NCBI RefSeq assembly: GCF_904426505.1
Contig: NZ_CAJGBN010000008.1
Coordinates: 1-64,000 of the forward strand
Source of the DNA: Rubrivivax sp. A210
GTDB taxonomy: Bacteria; Pseudomonadota; Gammaproteobacteria; Burkholderiales; Burkholderiaceae_C
Direction of reading: 5' to 3'
Length of the DNA: 64,000 bases
In this document: piece by piece, positions 54,201 to 63,066 of the stretch
Numbering within the stretch: the stretch's first letter is position 1
Layout: each line of letters opens with the position of its first letter
Position numbers and translations under genes: made by a program
The notes under the pieces: generated by a model
Databases searched by the model: none
Seen by the model: the letters and a program-made list of their open reading frames with translations, nothing else
Told to the model about the DNA's origin: nothing

Positions 54201-54768
54201 CGGCCTGGTGCTGGACGACTGGCTGCTCGAGCTGCGCCAGGACGGCGCCGGCCACGCGGTGTGGCTGGCGCTGCAGGCCGGCGGCATTGCCGACAAGAAG
54301 CGGCTGCCGCGCGCCGACAAGCTGTTCGCGCCCTGGCTGCGCGGCCTGGCCGCAGCGGCCTGCGGCGGGCCGGTGGGCGGCATCGTCATCGGCAGCGACG
54401 CCGTGGCGCGCCTGGCGCCGCTGCAGCCTGACGAGGCCCGCGACACCCTGCTGGCCCTGATGCGCGCCTGCCGCGACGGCTTGCTGGGCTCTGCGCCGTG
54501 GCCCACCGCGGCGCGCACCGGCCTGGCCTGGCTGACCAAGGATCCGGCCAAGGCCGCCGAAGCCTACGACGGTGCCGCCTTCAGCGCCATGCCCGGCGAG
54601 GGCCGCGAGCCCTGCCTGGCGCGGCTTTACCCCGACTTCGCGACGCTGGCCGCCCAACCCGGCTTCGAAGAGGCGACGCGGCGGCTTTACGAGCCCTGCA
54701 TAGCCTGGCTGGCCGCCGCGGCAGGCGTCGAGCCGCTGCAGGCCAATGACGAGCCCGACCATGGCTGA
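51274..54768 (+). CDS. recC: Exodeoxyribonuclease V subunit gamma (RecC)
   Basis: A 1164-aa RecC (E. coli 1122 aa). It holds RecB and RecD, splits the DNA duplex and recognises Chi. The N-terminal segment LLILHGNRLEHLAEAV, VQSNGMAEWLKMSLA and the central VTFCTLLPLRAIPFEVVCLLGMNEGDYPR are typical. RecC is a broken helicase, and no Walker A is seen, as expected. Its stop overlaps the recB start by 8 nt. Confidence 0.95.
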   Translation: MHQEAIQPGLLILHGNRLEHLAEAVFAWLARHPLAPLEAESFLVQSNGMAEWLKMSLATAHGICAATRVELPARFIWRCYRAVLGRNAVPPQSALDKTPLTWRLMQLLPVLVGQPGFEPVASFLGDGDPARRLQLARRLADLYDQYQVYRADWLQDWAAGLDRLRGPTSLDGEGAPTVPPDQRWQPALWRAVLASLAPDDGAAARALLHQRFLQALQADERPAGLPRRVVVFGSTHVPQQTLEAVAALARHCQVLMAVPNPCRYHWADIIDGRELLRATRPRHALRGERDLFNVPLQEMHAHGHPLLAAWGRQGRDFVRQLDAFDDAQQARQRFDIPRIDLFDEVAGLGEGGTLLQQVQARIRDLVPLAEHPPATPAADDRSIVFHLAHGAQREVEILHDQLLQLLAHPPGGRPLAPRDIVVMVPDIDLFAPAIRSVFGQHARGAARHIPWGIADQKERGHAPLLVALEWLLRAPQQRFGHGELRDLLDVPALARRFGLAARDLPTLVAWISDAGIRWGLHAEQRGSLGLAACGEANTWAFGLRRLLLGYATGALAAMATLDEDGELAAIEPSAEVGGLDAGLVGVLHELLGVVEAWWRDASQARSPAAWGERLRALLAAVFAAGDDAERALLSALDQALSDWLQACERAGFADAVDIAVVREAWLDGVDEPGVARRFRAGGVTFCTLLPLRAIPFEVVCLLGMNEGDYPRRGARSDFDLLALPGQARPGDRSRRDDDRQLMLDALLSARRVLYVSWAGRSQRDNQAQPPSVLVDQLRDYLVAGWGKDVVRQRSTEHPLQPFSRRYFEPGGLFTYAGEWRGAHVEGGAPVVPAASARVDTALRLNLAMLAGFLRNPVQAWFRHRLQVAFDEIDAPTADDEDFDSRGLQRWQLLDEVLRESRAPLAVTGVDATAIVAAQVARLRRAGRLPLAGPGRLIEVALMQTLEPMLACWQAERAAWPEPGDKRPLRLADPQDAGLVLDDWLLELRQDGAGHAVWLALQAGGIADKKRLPRADKLFAPWLRGLAAAACGGPVGGIVIGSDAVARLAPLQPDEARDTLLALMRACRDGLLGSAPWPTAARTGLAWLTKDPAKAAEAYDGAAFSAMPGEGREPCLARLYPDFATLAAQPGFEEATRRLYEPCIAWLAAAAGVEPLQANDEPDHG

Positions 54769-57700
54769 CCGGCTGGACCCGCTGAACCTGCCCCTGCGCG
54801 GCAGTCGCCTCATCGAGGCCAGCGCCGGCACCGGCAAGACCTGGACCATCGCCGCCCTTTACCTGCGCCTGGTGCTGGGCCATGGTGGCGTTGCCGGGCC
54901 GGCGCGGGCGCTGCTGCCGGGCGAGATCCTGGTGATGACCTTCACGCGCGCCGCCACGCGCGAGCTGGCCGACCGCATCCGCCAGCGCCTGGTCGAGGCC
55001 GCGGCCTGCTTCCGCGGGGAGGCCGCTGCCGGCGACGACTTCATGGCCCGGCTGCTGGCGGATGTGCCCGCAGGCGACGCACGCAGCCACGCCGCCCACC
55101 GCCTGGCCATGGCCGCCGAGGCCATGGACGAGGCTGCGGTCCACACCATCGACGCCTGGTGCCAGCGCATGCTGCGCGAACACGCCTTCGACAGCGGCTG
55201 TCTCTTCGACGAAGAGCTGCAGGCCGACCCCGCCGCGCTGCGGGCCGAGGCGGTACACGACTACTGGCGCCAGCAGGTCTACCCGCTGGACGGCGAGGCG
55301 CTGGCGCGCGTGCTCGATGTGTGGTCCGGCGTCGAGAAACTGGCCGAAGATGCCGGCGCCCTGGTCGAGCTGCCGCTGCCGCCGCGGGCCGGGCAGGGCA
55401 GCCTGGCCGAGTGCATTGCTCGCATCGACAGCGATCGTTTGGCCACGCTGGCCACGCTCAGGCAAGGCTGGGTCGAGCGCACGACCGAGATGCGTGCCTG
55501 GCTGGAGGCGCAATGGGCGCGCAAGGACTGCCCCATCGACAAGCACAAGCTGGGCGTGTCCCGCGGCGGGCGCTGGCTGCAGGCCCTGCACGACTGGGCC
55601 GCCGACCCGGAGATCGATCTGCCCGACGTCAAGGCCGGCGCCCAGCGCCTCACGGCCCTGGGCGTGGCCGAGGCCTTCAAGCCGGGCCAGTCGGCCGCCA
55701 TTCCCGCCTGCTTCGAGGCCTTCGGCGCGCTGATGGCGGCGCTAGACGCCTTGCCGACCCCCGGCCCGGCGCTGCGCCTGCACGCCGCGGCGCGCGTGGC
55801 GGCGCGCATGGCGCAGCTCAAGGCGAGTGCCGGCACCTTCGGCTTTGCCGACATGCTGCAGCGGCTGGACGAGGCGCTGGACGAGGCCCGCCACGGCGAG
55901 CGCGCACGGCGTCTGCGCCAGCGCATCGTCGATCAGTACCCGGCCGCGCTGGTGGACGAGTTCCAGGACACCTCGCCGCGCCAGCTGAGCATCTTCGACC
56001 GCCTCTACCGCATCGCCGACGATGACCCGGCCCGCCTGCTGCTGCTCATCGGCGACCCCAAGCAGGCCATCTACGGCTTCCGCGGTGCCGACATCCAGAG
56101 CTATCTGCAGGCGCGCACCGCCACGCGCGGGCGCCACCATGTGCTGGGCACCAACCACCGCTCGACCACCGCCCTGGTGGCGGCTGTCAACCACGTCTTC
56201 GGCACGGCCGAGGCGCGCGGCGGTGCCGGGGCCTTCCAGCTGCGTGCGGCGGACCAGGAAGGCGAGGATGACGGCGCCGCGCTGCCCTTTGTGGCTGTCG
56301 CTGCCCGCGGGCGTGCCGAGCGCTTTGTCTGCGGCGGCAGCGAGTGGCCGGCTCTGACCCTGTTTGTCGACGACCAGGGCCTCAACAAGGCCGACAGCCG
56401 GGCGCTTTACGCCGCGCTGTGCGCCGAGCGCATCGTGACCCTCCTCAACGACGCCGGCGCCGCCTTTGTGGGCGACGGCGCACAGCCGCGCCCGCTGCGG
56501 CCGGCCGACATCGCGGTGCTGGTGCGTACCGGCGGCGAGGCCGCCGCCGTGCGCCAGGCGCTGCAGCGGCGCGGCGTGGCCTCGGTCTATCTGTCGGACA
56601 AGGACAGCGTCTACGCCAGCGCCGAGGCGGCCGACCTGCTGCGCCTGCTGCAGGCCGTGGCCGCGCCGCGCGAGGTGGCGCTGGCCCGCGCCGCCCTGGC
56701 CAGCGCGACCATGGGCCTGAGCCTGGATGAGTTGCGGGCCCTGGCCGACGACGACGAGGCCTTCGACGCCCGCTGCGACACGCTGCGCCAGCTGCAGACG
56801 GTGTGGCAGGGCCAGGGCGTGCTGGCCATGCTGCGGCGCGCGCTCCATGCCTTCGGCCTGCCAGCGCGCTGCCTGGGCGCGCCCGACGGCGAGCGGCGCC
56901 TCACCAACCTGCTGCACCTGGCCGAGCTGCTGCAGGCGGCCAGCGCCACGGCCGAGGGCGAGCAGGCGTTGATGCGCTGGCTGGGGCAGCAGATCGCCGA
57001 TGCCTCGGCCGGCCGCGGCGGCGGCGACGAGCAGGTGCTGCGCCTGGAAAGCGATGCCGACCTGGTGCAGGTGGTCACCGTCCACAAGTCCAAGGGCCTG
57101 GAGTACCCGCTGGTCTTTTTACCCTTCGCGGCCCACTTCCGTGGCCGCCGCAGCGGCGACGTGCTGCTGCTGGCCGATGGTGCCGGCGGCCGCCGCCTGG
57201 TGCTGGAGCCCGACGCCGAAGACCTGGCCGCGGCCGAGGCCGAACGGCTGCGCGAAGACCTGCGCCTGCTCTACGTGGCGCTCACGCGCGCCCGCCACGG
57301 CCTCTGGGTCGGCGCGGCGGCGCTGTGCGTGGGCAGGGCAGCCGAGTACATCTGGCACCGCAGCGCCCTCGGCTGCCTGCTCACCGGCCCGGTGGCGCGC
57401 CCGCGCGAGTCGCTGGTCGCTGACCTGCGGGCCCTGGCCGCCGGTTGCGCCGGCATCGAGGTGCAGGCCCTGGATCCGGGCGCTGCGGCCGTGCCGCCAC
57501 TGACTCGGCTGCGCCCCCGCGCCGCGCCGCTGGCGCTGCTGGCGGCGCCGGCCTACAGCGCCGCCTTCGACCGCGACTGGGCCATCGCCAGCTATTCGGC
57601 CCTGGTGCGCGAGCTGGGTGCAGCGCCCGTGGCCGTCACCGCCGCCGGCGCCGTGCAGGTCCACACCGTGCTCGACGACGAACCGGCCGAGGCGGCGCCG

Positions 57701-58450
57701 TCGCCGACCGCGGCCGCCGCGCCCTGGCACCGCTTTCCACGCGGCGCCCTGGCCGGCAACTTCCTGCACGACCAGCTCGAATGGCTGGCCGGCGAGGGCT
57801 TTGCGCTGGCTGATTCGGCGGCCCTGCAGCAGGCTCTGCTGCGGCGCTGCGAGCGCCAGGGCTGGGGTCACCGGGGCGACGATGTGCGGCGCTGGCTGAG
57901 CGAGATCTGCAGCCGCCCGCTGCCACCGCTGGGCGCGGCGCTTTCCGAACTGCCGGCCCTGGTGCCCGAGCTGGAGTTCTGGTTTTCCAGCGACGGCCTT
58001 GGCGCCGCGGCGCTGGACGACCTCTGCCGCCGCCACCTGCTGCCCGGCCGCCCGCGCCCGGCCCTGCCTGAGCGTGAGCTGCACGGCCTCTTCATGGGCT
58101 TTGCCGACCTCGTCTTCGAGCACGGCGGGCGCTGGTGGGTGCTGGACTACAAGTCCAATGCACTGGGCGCGGGCGATGCCGACTACACAGCCGCGGCCCT
58201 GGAGGCGTCGATGCTGGAGCACCGCTACGACGTGCAGGCCGCGCTCTACCTGCTGGCCCTGCACCGGCTGCTCAAGGCACGCCTGGGCGCGGCCTATGTG
58301 CCGGCACAGCACCTGGGCGGCGCGGTTTATCTCTACCTGCGCGGCATCCACGGCCCGGCCGGCGGCTGCTGCCACCTGGCGCCGCCGCCGGCGCTGGTCG
58401 AGGCGCTGGATGCACTCTTGCCCGCGCCGGGCGCGGAGGCCGCGCCATGA
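54761..58450 (+). CDS. recB: Exodeoxyribonuclease V subunit beta (RecB)
   Basis: A 1229-aa RecB: SF1 3'-5' helicase plus nuclease. Walker A ASAGTGKT (20-27), TFTRAATREL (Ia), VDEFQDTSPRQ (II), GDPKQAIYGFRGAD (III), VVTVHKSKGLEYPLVF (V) and ALTRARHGL (VI) are in order. The nuclease domain ends the protein with FADLVFEHGGRWWVLDYKSN, whose Asp1129 and Lys1131 are catalytic in the family. The ATG at 54761 lies inside the recC end; ATGA overlap joins it to recD. Confidence 0.96.
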   Translation: MADRLDPLNLPLRGSRLIEASAGTGKTWTIAALYLRLVLGHGGVAGPARALLPGEILVMTFTRAATRELADRIRQRLVEAAACFRGEAAAGDDFMARLLADVPAGDARSHAAHRLAMAAEAMDEAAVHTIDAWCQRMLREHAFDSGCLFDEELQADPAALRAEAVHDYWRQQVYPLDGEALARVLDVWSGVEKLAEDAGALVELPLPPRAGQGSLAECIARIDSDRLATLATLRQGWVERTTEMRAWLEAQWARKDCPIDKHKLGVSRGGRWLQALHDWAADPEIDLPDVKAGAQRLTALGVAEAFKPGQSAAIPACFEAFGALMAALDALPTPGPALRLHAAARVAARMAQLKASAGTFGFADMLQRLDEALDEARHGERARRLRQRIVDQYPAALVDEFQDTSPRQLSIFDRLYRIADDDPARLLLLIGDPKQAIYGFRGADIQSYLQARTATRGRHHVLGTNHRSTTALVAAVNHVFGTAEARGGAGAFQLRAADQEGEDDGAALPFVAVAARGRAERFVCGGSEWPALTLFVDDQGLNKADSRALYAALCAERIVTLLNDAGAAFVGDGAQPRPLRPADIAVLVRTGGEAAAVRQALQRRGVASVYLSDKDSVYASAEAADLLRLLQAVAAPREVALARAALASATMGLSLDELRALADDDEAFDARCDTLRQLQTVWQGQGVLAMLRRALHAFGLPARCLGAPDGERRLTNLLHLAELLQAASATAEGEQALMRWLGQQIADASAGRGGGDEQVLRLESDADLVQVVTVHKSKGLEYPLVFLPFAAHFRGRRSGDVLLLADGAGGRRLVLEPDAEDLAAAEAERLREDLRLLYVALTRARHGLWVGAAALCVGRAAEYIWHRSALGCLLTGPVARPRESLVADLRALAAGCAGIEVQALDPGAAAVPPLTRLRPRAAPLALLAAPAYSAAFDRDWAIASYSALVRELGAAPVAVTAAGAVQVHTVLDDEPAEAAPSPTAAAAPWHRFPRGALAGNFLHDQLEWLAGEGFALADSAALQQALLRRCERQGWGHRGDDVRRWLSEICSRPLPPLGAALSELPALVPELEFWFSSDGLGAAALDDLCRRHLLPGRPRPALPERELHGLFMGFADLVFEHGGRWWVLDYKSNALGAGDADYTAAALEASMLEHRYDVQAALYLLALHRLLKARLGAAYVPAQHLGGAVYLYLRGIHGPAGGCCHLAPPPALVEALDALLPAPGAEAAP

Positions 58451-60414
58451 CGCCGGCCCAGCAATTGCAGAACCTGCGCGCCTGGCGCGAGGCCGGCTGG
58501 CTGCGCAGCCTGGACCTGGCCTTCGCCGCCTTCCTCCACGAGCTGGACCCGCAAGCCCCCGCCAGCCTGCTGCTGGCCTCGGCGCTGCTGGCCAGCCTGG
58601 AAGGCCGCGGCCACGGCGGCCTGCCGCTGAATGGCCTGGCCGAGCAGGCCGCGGCGCTGCTGGAAGGACCGCCCGAGGCCCAGGCCGCCTGGCGCGAGGC
58701 GCTGGCCGGCTTTCCCACCGACGAGGCCGCGTGCCGCCAGGCCTGGCAGGGGCGGCCGGTGCTGCAGTTCGATCCGATGGACGAGGGTGGCCGCACGCCG
58801 CTGGTGCTGTCGCGCGGCCTGCTCTACCTGCGCCGTGGCTGGCGCCATGAGTCGCGCGTGGCGGCCCGCATCGTCGCGCGTGCCGAGGCCGCGCCGGGCC
58901 AGGTCGATGCGGGTGCGGCGCGGGCCCTGATGCGCCAGCTCTTCAAGCCGTCGGCCGCCGCCATCGACTGGCAGCAGGTGGCCTGCGCCGTGGCCCTGCG
59001 CGGGCGCCTGACCGTCATCACCGGCGGCCCCGGCACCGGCAAGACCTACACCGCGGCGCGGCTGCTGGTTCTTTTGCAGGCGCTGCACGCGGGGCCGCAG
59101 CCCCTGCGCGTGGCCCTGGCCGCGCCCACCGGCAAGGCGGCGGCAAGGCTGCGCCAGTCCATCGATGCGGCGCTGCAGGGCCTGCGCCAGGCGCTGGGCA
59201 CGGCGTTGCCGCTGGACGACTGGGCGGATGGCCTGGGCCCGGCGCGCACCCTGCACGCGCTGCTGGGCGCCCGGCCCGGCACGCGGCGCTTCCGCCACGA
59301 CGCCACCGCACCGCTGGACCTGGACCTGCTGGTCGTCGACGAGGCCTCGATGGTGCATCTGGAGATGATGGCGGCGCTGCTGGACGCGTTGCCGCCCACG
59401 GCCCGCCTGGTGCTGCTGGGCGACAAGGACCAGCTCGCCTCGGTCGAGGCCGGCGCGGTGATGGGCGATTTGTGCCAGGGCGCTGGCGGCCCGGGCCAAG
59501 CCGGCGCCTACCGGCCGCACACGGCGCAGTGGGTGCAGGCGCTCACGGGCCAGACGCTGCCGGACGACAGCCTGGGCGATGGCCCGGCCCTGGCCCAGCA
59601 AACCGTGGTGCTGCGCGAGAGCCGCCGCTTTGCCGGCCCCATAGGCGCGCTGGCGCAGGCGCTCAACGGCGGCGACGCGGCGGCGGCGCTGGTGCTGCTG
59701 CGGGCCGCGCCCGCGGGCGCACTGGCCCTGGTGCAGCCGCGCACGGCCGACGCCGTGGCGGCGCTGGCCGTGGCCGGCCGGCCCGGCGCGCCCGGTGGCT
59801 ACCGCGCTTACCTGGAACTGCTGGCGCAACGCCCGGCCGCCGCAGCCGATTTCGACGACTGGGCCCGCCACCTGCTGCGCGCCTACGACGGATGCCGTGT
59901 GCTGTGTGCGCTGCGCGACGGGCCCTGGGGCGTGGCCGGCCTCAACCCCGCCATCGAGCGCGCGCTGCAGGGCGAAGGCCTGCTGCAGCGGCGCGGCGAG
60001 TGGTACGAGGGCCGGCCGGTGATGGTGACGCGCAACGAGGCCGCCCTGGGCGTCTTCAACGGCGATGTCGGCCTCGTGCTCAAGCCGCCGGGCGGCGGCA
60101 CGCTGCGCTGCTGGTTCCTGGACGGCGAGGCGCTGCGCTCGGTGTCGGTGGGCCGGCTGGCCGAGGTCGAGACAGCCTTCGCGATGACGGTCCACAAGAG
60201 CCAGGGCTCGGAGTTCGGCCATGTGCTGCTGGTGCTGCCTGGCGAAGACCGCGCCGTGCTCACGCGTGAGCTGGTCTACACCGGCATCACGCGCGCCCGC
60301 CTGGCCTGCACCGTGGTCTGCGCCGATCCGGCCGTGCTGGCGCTGGCGGCGGCGCGGCGCACGCGGCGCATCAGCGGCCTGCGCCAGCGCCTGGAGGGGC
60401 CGCAAGGCGAGTAA
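58447..60414 (+). CDS. recD: Exodeoxyribonuclease V subunit alpha (RecD)
   Basis: A 655-aa RecD, the fast 5'-3' SF1B helicase of RecBCD. Walker A GGPGTGKT lies at 193-200. It is followed by AAPTGKAAARL (Ia), VVDEASMVHLEMM (II), LLGDKDQLASVEAGAV (III) and, near the end, AFAMTVHKSQGSEFGHV and ELVYTGITRARLAC. The N-terminal domain (1-110) that contacts RecC is present. It converges on the SMC-like gene with 3 bases between stops. Confidence 0.95.
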   Translation: MTPAQQLQNLRAWREAGWLRSLDLAFAAFLHELDPQAPASLLLASALLASLEGRGHGGLPLNGLAEQAAALLEGPPEAQAAWREALAGFPTDEAACRQAWQGRPVLQFDPMDEGGRTPLVLSRGLLYLRRGWRHESRVAARIVARAEAAPGQVDAGAARALMRQLFKPSAAAIDWQQVACAVALRGRLTVITGGPGTGKTYTAARLLVLLQALHAGPQPLRVALAAPTGKAAARLRQSIDAALQGLRQALGTALPLDDWADGLGPARTLHALLGARPGTRRFRHDATAPLDLDLLVVDEASMVHLEMMAALLDALPPTARLVLLGDKDQLASVEAGAVMGDLCQGAGGPGQAGAYRPHTAQWVQALTGQTLPDDSLGDGPALAQQTVVLRESRRFAGPIGALAQALNGGDAAAALVLLRAAPAGALALVQPRTADAVAALAVAGRPGAPGGYRAYLELLAQRPAAAADFDDWARHLLRAYDGCRVLCALRDGPWGVAGLNPAIERALQGEGLLQRRGEWYEGRPVMVTRNEAALGVFNGDVGLVLKPPGGGTLRCWFLDGEALRSVSVGRLAEVETAFAMTVHKSQGSEFGHVLLVLPGEDRAVLTRELVYTGITRARLACTVVCADPAVLALAAARRTRRISGLRQRLEGPQGE

Positions 60415-60417
60415 GGG

Positions 60418-63066
60418 TCAGCCGCGCAGCGCTTCCAGCGCCTGCAGCGGCACGCCCATGTCGCGCCATAGCGCCGGGTGGCAGGTGAAGAGCAGCACCT
60501 GGTGGCGCTGGGCGGCGTCGAAGAGGGCGCGCTTCATCAGCGAGAGGCGCTCCTCGTCGCTGTGTACCAGGGCGTCGTCCAGGATCACCAGGGTGGGCCG
60601 GCCGGCCTCCTTCAGCAGGTCGGCATAGGCCAGGCGGCTGATCACGCCCATCTGTTCGCGGGCACCGAAGCTCAGGGCCTCGAAGGGGTCGCTGCGCGGG
60701 CCGCGCGGCCCGCTGCGCGAGAGGGCGCCGGGCACCAGGTCCTGATCGACCTCCAGCCGTGCCGCCGGCAACAGCAGGCCCAGGTAGTGCTCGAGATGCT
60801 TTTGCAGCGGCGCCTGCAGCCGCCGCGTCAGATCCTGGCGGCGCTGTTCCAGGCGCTGCAGCAGATAGTCCAGCGCCTCGGCGCGGCGGCGCAGCTCGGC
60901 CAGCCGCCGCGCGGCCTGGGCCTGCTCGCCTTGGCAGCGGGCCAGCTCTTCCTCCAGCCCCTGGGCGCCGGCGGCGGCCAGCGCGGCCTCGAGCTGAACG
61001 ATCTGGCGGTCGCGCGCCTGGTGCTGGCGCTCGGCCTCGTCGGCGCTGCGGCGCAGGCGTGCGACGTCCTGGTTCAGGATGTCGGGGCGGGCGGCGGCGA
61101 TCTGGGCCTCGAGGGCCTCGACCGCGGCGCGCTGCGCCGCTTCCTGCACGCCGGCCTCGACCAGGGCCAGGCGCTGGGTGGCCAGTTCGGCCAGCAACTG
61201 CGGGCTGTCCAGCGCCAGCTGCAGTGCATCGCGCTCCTGCTGCGCCGCTTCGCGCCGGCTGGCCTGGGTGGCCAGGGTCTGGCGTGCCTTCTGCAGCGCC
61301 TGCAGGGCGGCGTCGGCCTGGGCGGTGGCGGCCTCGAAGGCGCGTTGGGCGGCATCCAGGGCCGGCACGGGGCCCGTGGTCGGCTCCGGCGGCGCGGGCA
61401 GGCGGGCGAGGGCGCTGCCGGCCTCGGCCTGGCGTGCCTGCGCCGCGTCGAGGGCGGCACGCAGCGTCTCCAGGCCCTGGGGCGCCAGCACGCGGGCGGC
61501 CTTCTCGGCGCCCTCGGCATCGGCCAGGCGGGCTGCGTGGCTGCGCTCGCGGGCATCGGCCGCCGCCGCCGAGTCCAGGCCCAGGCGCTGCAGCAAGGCC
61601 TGGTGCTCGCCGCGCAGGCGCGCCTGCTCCTGCGCCAGCTCGGCCAGGTCGCGGCCACCGGGGGCGATGGTGAGCGTGCCCACGCCTGCGATGAACACGG
61701 TGCAGGGTTCGATCAGCAGGCGTTCGCCGCGGCCGTTGATCTCGCCGCCCTGCAGCTGAATGCGGGCGCCTTCGGCGAGGTCGAAGCCCAGGCGGGTGGC
61801 GACGGCGGCCTGGCCGATCTCGAGCGCGGTCAGGCGCTGCTGCTGCTGGCGCAGCGCTTTCAGATCGGCCTCGGCCAGGCCCAGGCGGACGGCCTCGCGG
61901 CGCAGCGCGGCGGCGCGCTCGCTCTCGGTGCTGGCGCGCTGCAACAGTTCGGCCAGCTCGGCGGCGCGCGCCTGGGCATCGGCCAGCTGGCGCTGCAGCG
62001 TGGCGCGGTTGTCTTCCTGCCGCGCCAGCGCCAGCGCCTGGCGCGCGGCGCGCAGCGTGGTGGCCGCTGCCGCCTCGGCCTGCTCGCTTTGGGCCGCCAC
62101 GGCCTGGGCCTGCTCATGCTGGTGGCTGGCCTCGGCCAGGGCCTGGCCGCGGGCCAGCAATTGCTGCTGTTGCTGCTCGGCCGCCAGCAGGCGCTGGGCC
62201 AGCAGTTCGCGCAGCCCGCTGGTCTGGCGCAGCTGCTCGCGCTCGCGGTCACGCGTGCCGGCCAGGGCCTGGGCCGCCTGCAGCGCCTGGCGGGCGCCAG
62301 CCTCTTGCTGGCGCAGCGCGGCCCAGGGCGCATCGCGCGTGTCGGCCGCATGGGCCTGCCGCAGCAGGCGCAATTGGTCGACCTGGCCGCGGTAGTCGGC
62401 CACGGCCTGTTGCAGCGCGGCCAACTGCGCCGCCAGCGCCAACTCGTCGGCGATGGCCTTCTGGTAGGCGCCGCGTGGCTTGCCGGTGCCGGTGAGCAGC
62501 TCTTCGCGCAGGCCTTGTACCTGGGCCGTGATCTCGTCGCCGCCGCTGGCCGCCACCTCGCCCAGCGAGTTGTCGAGCGCACGGCGCAGATGATCGGCGG
62601 CAAAGCCCACCGCGTCGCGCACCGCCTGGCCCGCGCCCTGCTCGATCCACAGCAGGCCGGGGATGCCCCAGTGCTCGGCCCTGCTCGCGCCCTTGCCGGC
62701 GAACTGGAAGCCCAGCTGCTCGGCCAGCCAGTCCTCGGCCTCCACGCCTTCGAGGCGCCGCGTGCCCACCATCAGCTCGCAGCGCTTCTTGTGCAGAAAG
62801 CTCTTGCTCAGGCGGCAGCTTTCGCCGCCCAGCTCAAAGGCCAGCTCCACCAGCGGCGCGGCGGCACTGTCGCCATGGGGACGCAGGTCGTCGACGCTGG
62901 TCGAGCGGTGGCGCTCGAAGAAGGCGGCGCGGATGGCGCGCACCAGCGTGCTCTTGCCGGCCTCATTGGCGCCGGTGTAGATGTTGAGGCCGGGTGCAAT
63001 GCCGGCCAGCTCGAAAGGCTCGCGGAACTGCCGCAGCTCGGCCACGCGCAGGCTTTGCAGCCTCAT
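60418..63066 (-). CDS. YhaN-like SMC/Rad50-type ATPase
   Basis: An 882-aa ATPase of the AAA_27/YhaN family. The N-terminal ATPase half has Walker A TGANEAGKST (31-40) and RAIRAAFFERH. A very long Ala/Gln-rich coiled coil follows (about 180-770), with a hinge-like globular break near 430-480 (LIEPCTVFIAGVGTLTIAPGG). The C-terminal half has the signature LSFGAREQM and Walker B TLVILDDALVHSD. With the metallophosphoesterase upstream it forms an SbcCD/Mre11-Rad50-like pair, but it lacks the zinc-hook CxxC of SbcC. It sits beside recCBD. Confidence 0.85.
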   Translation of the reverse strand: MRLQSLRVAELRQFREPFELAGIAPGLNIYTGANEAGKSTLVRAIRAAFFERHRSTSVDDLRPHGDSAAAPLVELAFELGGESCRLSKSFLHKKRCELMVGTRRLEGVEAEDWLAEQLGFQFAGKGASRAEHWGIPGLLWIEQGAGQAVRDAVGFAADHLRRALDNSLGEVAASGGDEITAQVQGLREELLTGTGKPRGAYQKAIADELALAAQLAALQQAVADYRGQVDQLRLLRQAHAADTRDAPWAALRQQEAGARQALQAAQALAGTRDREREQLRQTSGLRELLAQRLLAAEQQQQQLLARGQALAEASHQHEQAQAVAAQSEQAEAAAATTLRAARQALALARQEDNRATLQRQLADAQARAAELAELLQRASTESERAAALRREAVRLGLAEADLKALRQQQQRLTALEIGQAAVATRLGFDLAEGARIQLQGGEINGRGERLLIEPCTVFIAGVGTLTIAPGGRDLAELAQEQARLRGEHQALLQRLGLDSAAAADARERSHAARLADAEGAEKAARVLAPQGLETLRAALDAAQARQAEAGSALARLPAPPEPTTGPVPALDAAQRAFEAATAQADAALQALQKARQTLATQASRREAAQQERDALQLALDSPQLLAELATQRLALVEAGVQEAAQRAAVEALEAQIAAARPDILNQDVARLRRSADEAERQHQARDRQIVQLEAALAAAGAQGLEEELARCQGEQAQAARRLAELRRRAEALDYLLQRLEQRRQDLTRRLQAPLQKHLEHYLGLLLPAARLEVDQDLVPGALSRSGPRGPRSDPFEALSFGAREQMGVISRLAYADLLKEAGRPTLVILDDALVHSDEERLSLMKRALFDAAQRHQVLLFTCHPALWRDMGVPLQALEALRG

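Noticed and set aside
51145..54849. Very long open frame antisense to recC (over 1200 codons), and similar ones opposite acnB, icd, gspE and the kinase/regulator pair
   Set aside because: At this GC content stop codons are rare in antisense frames. These frames have low-complexity Gln/Gly/Arg/Ala-rich translations, no domains, and lie opposite well-supported genes.
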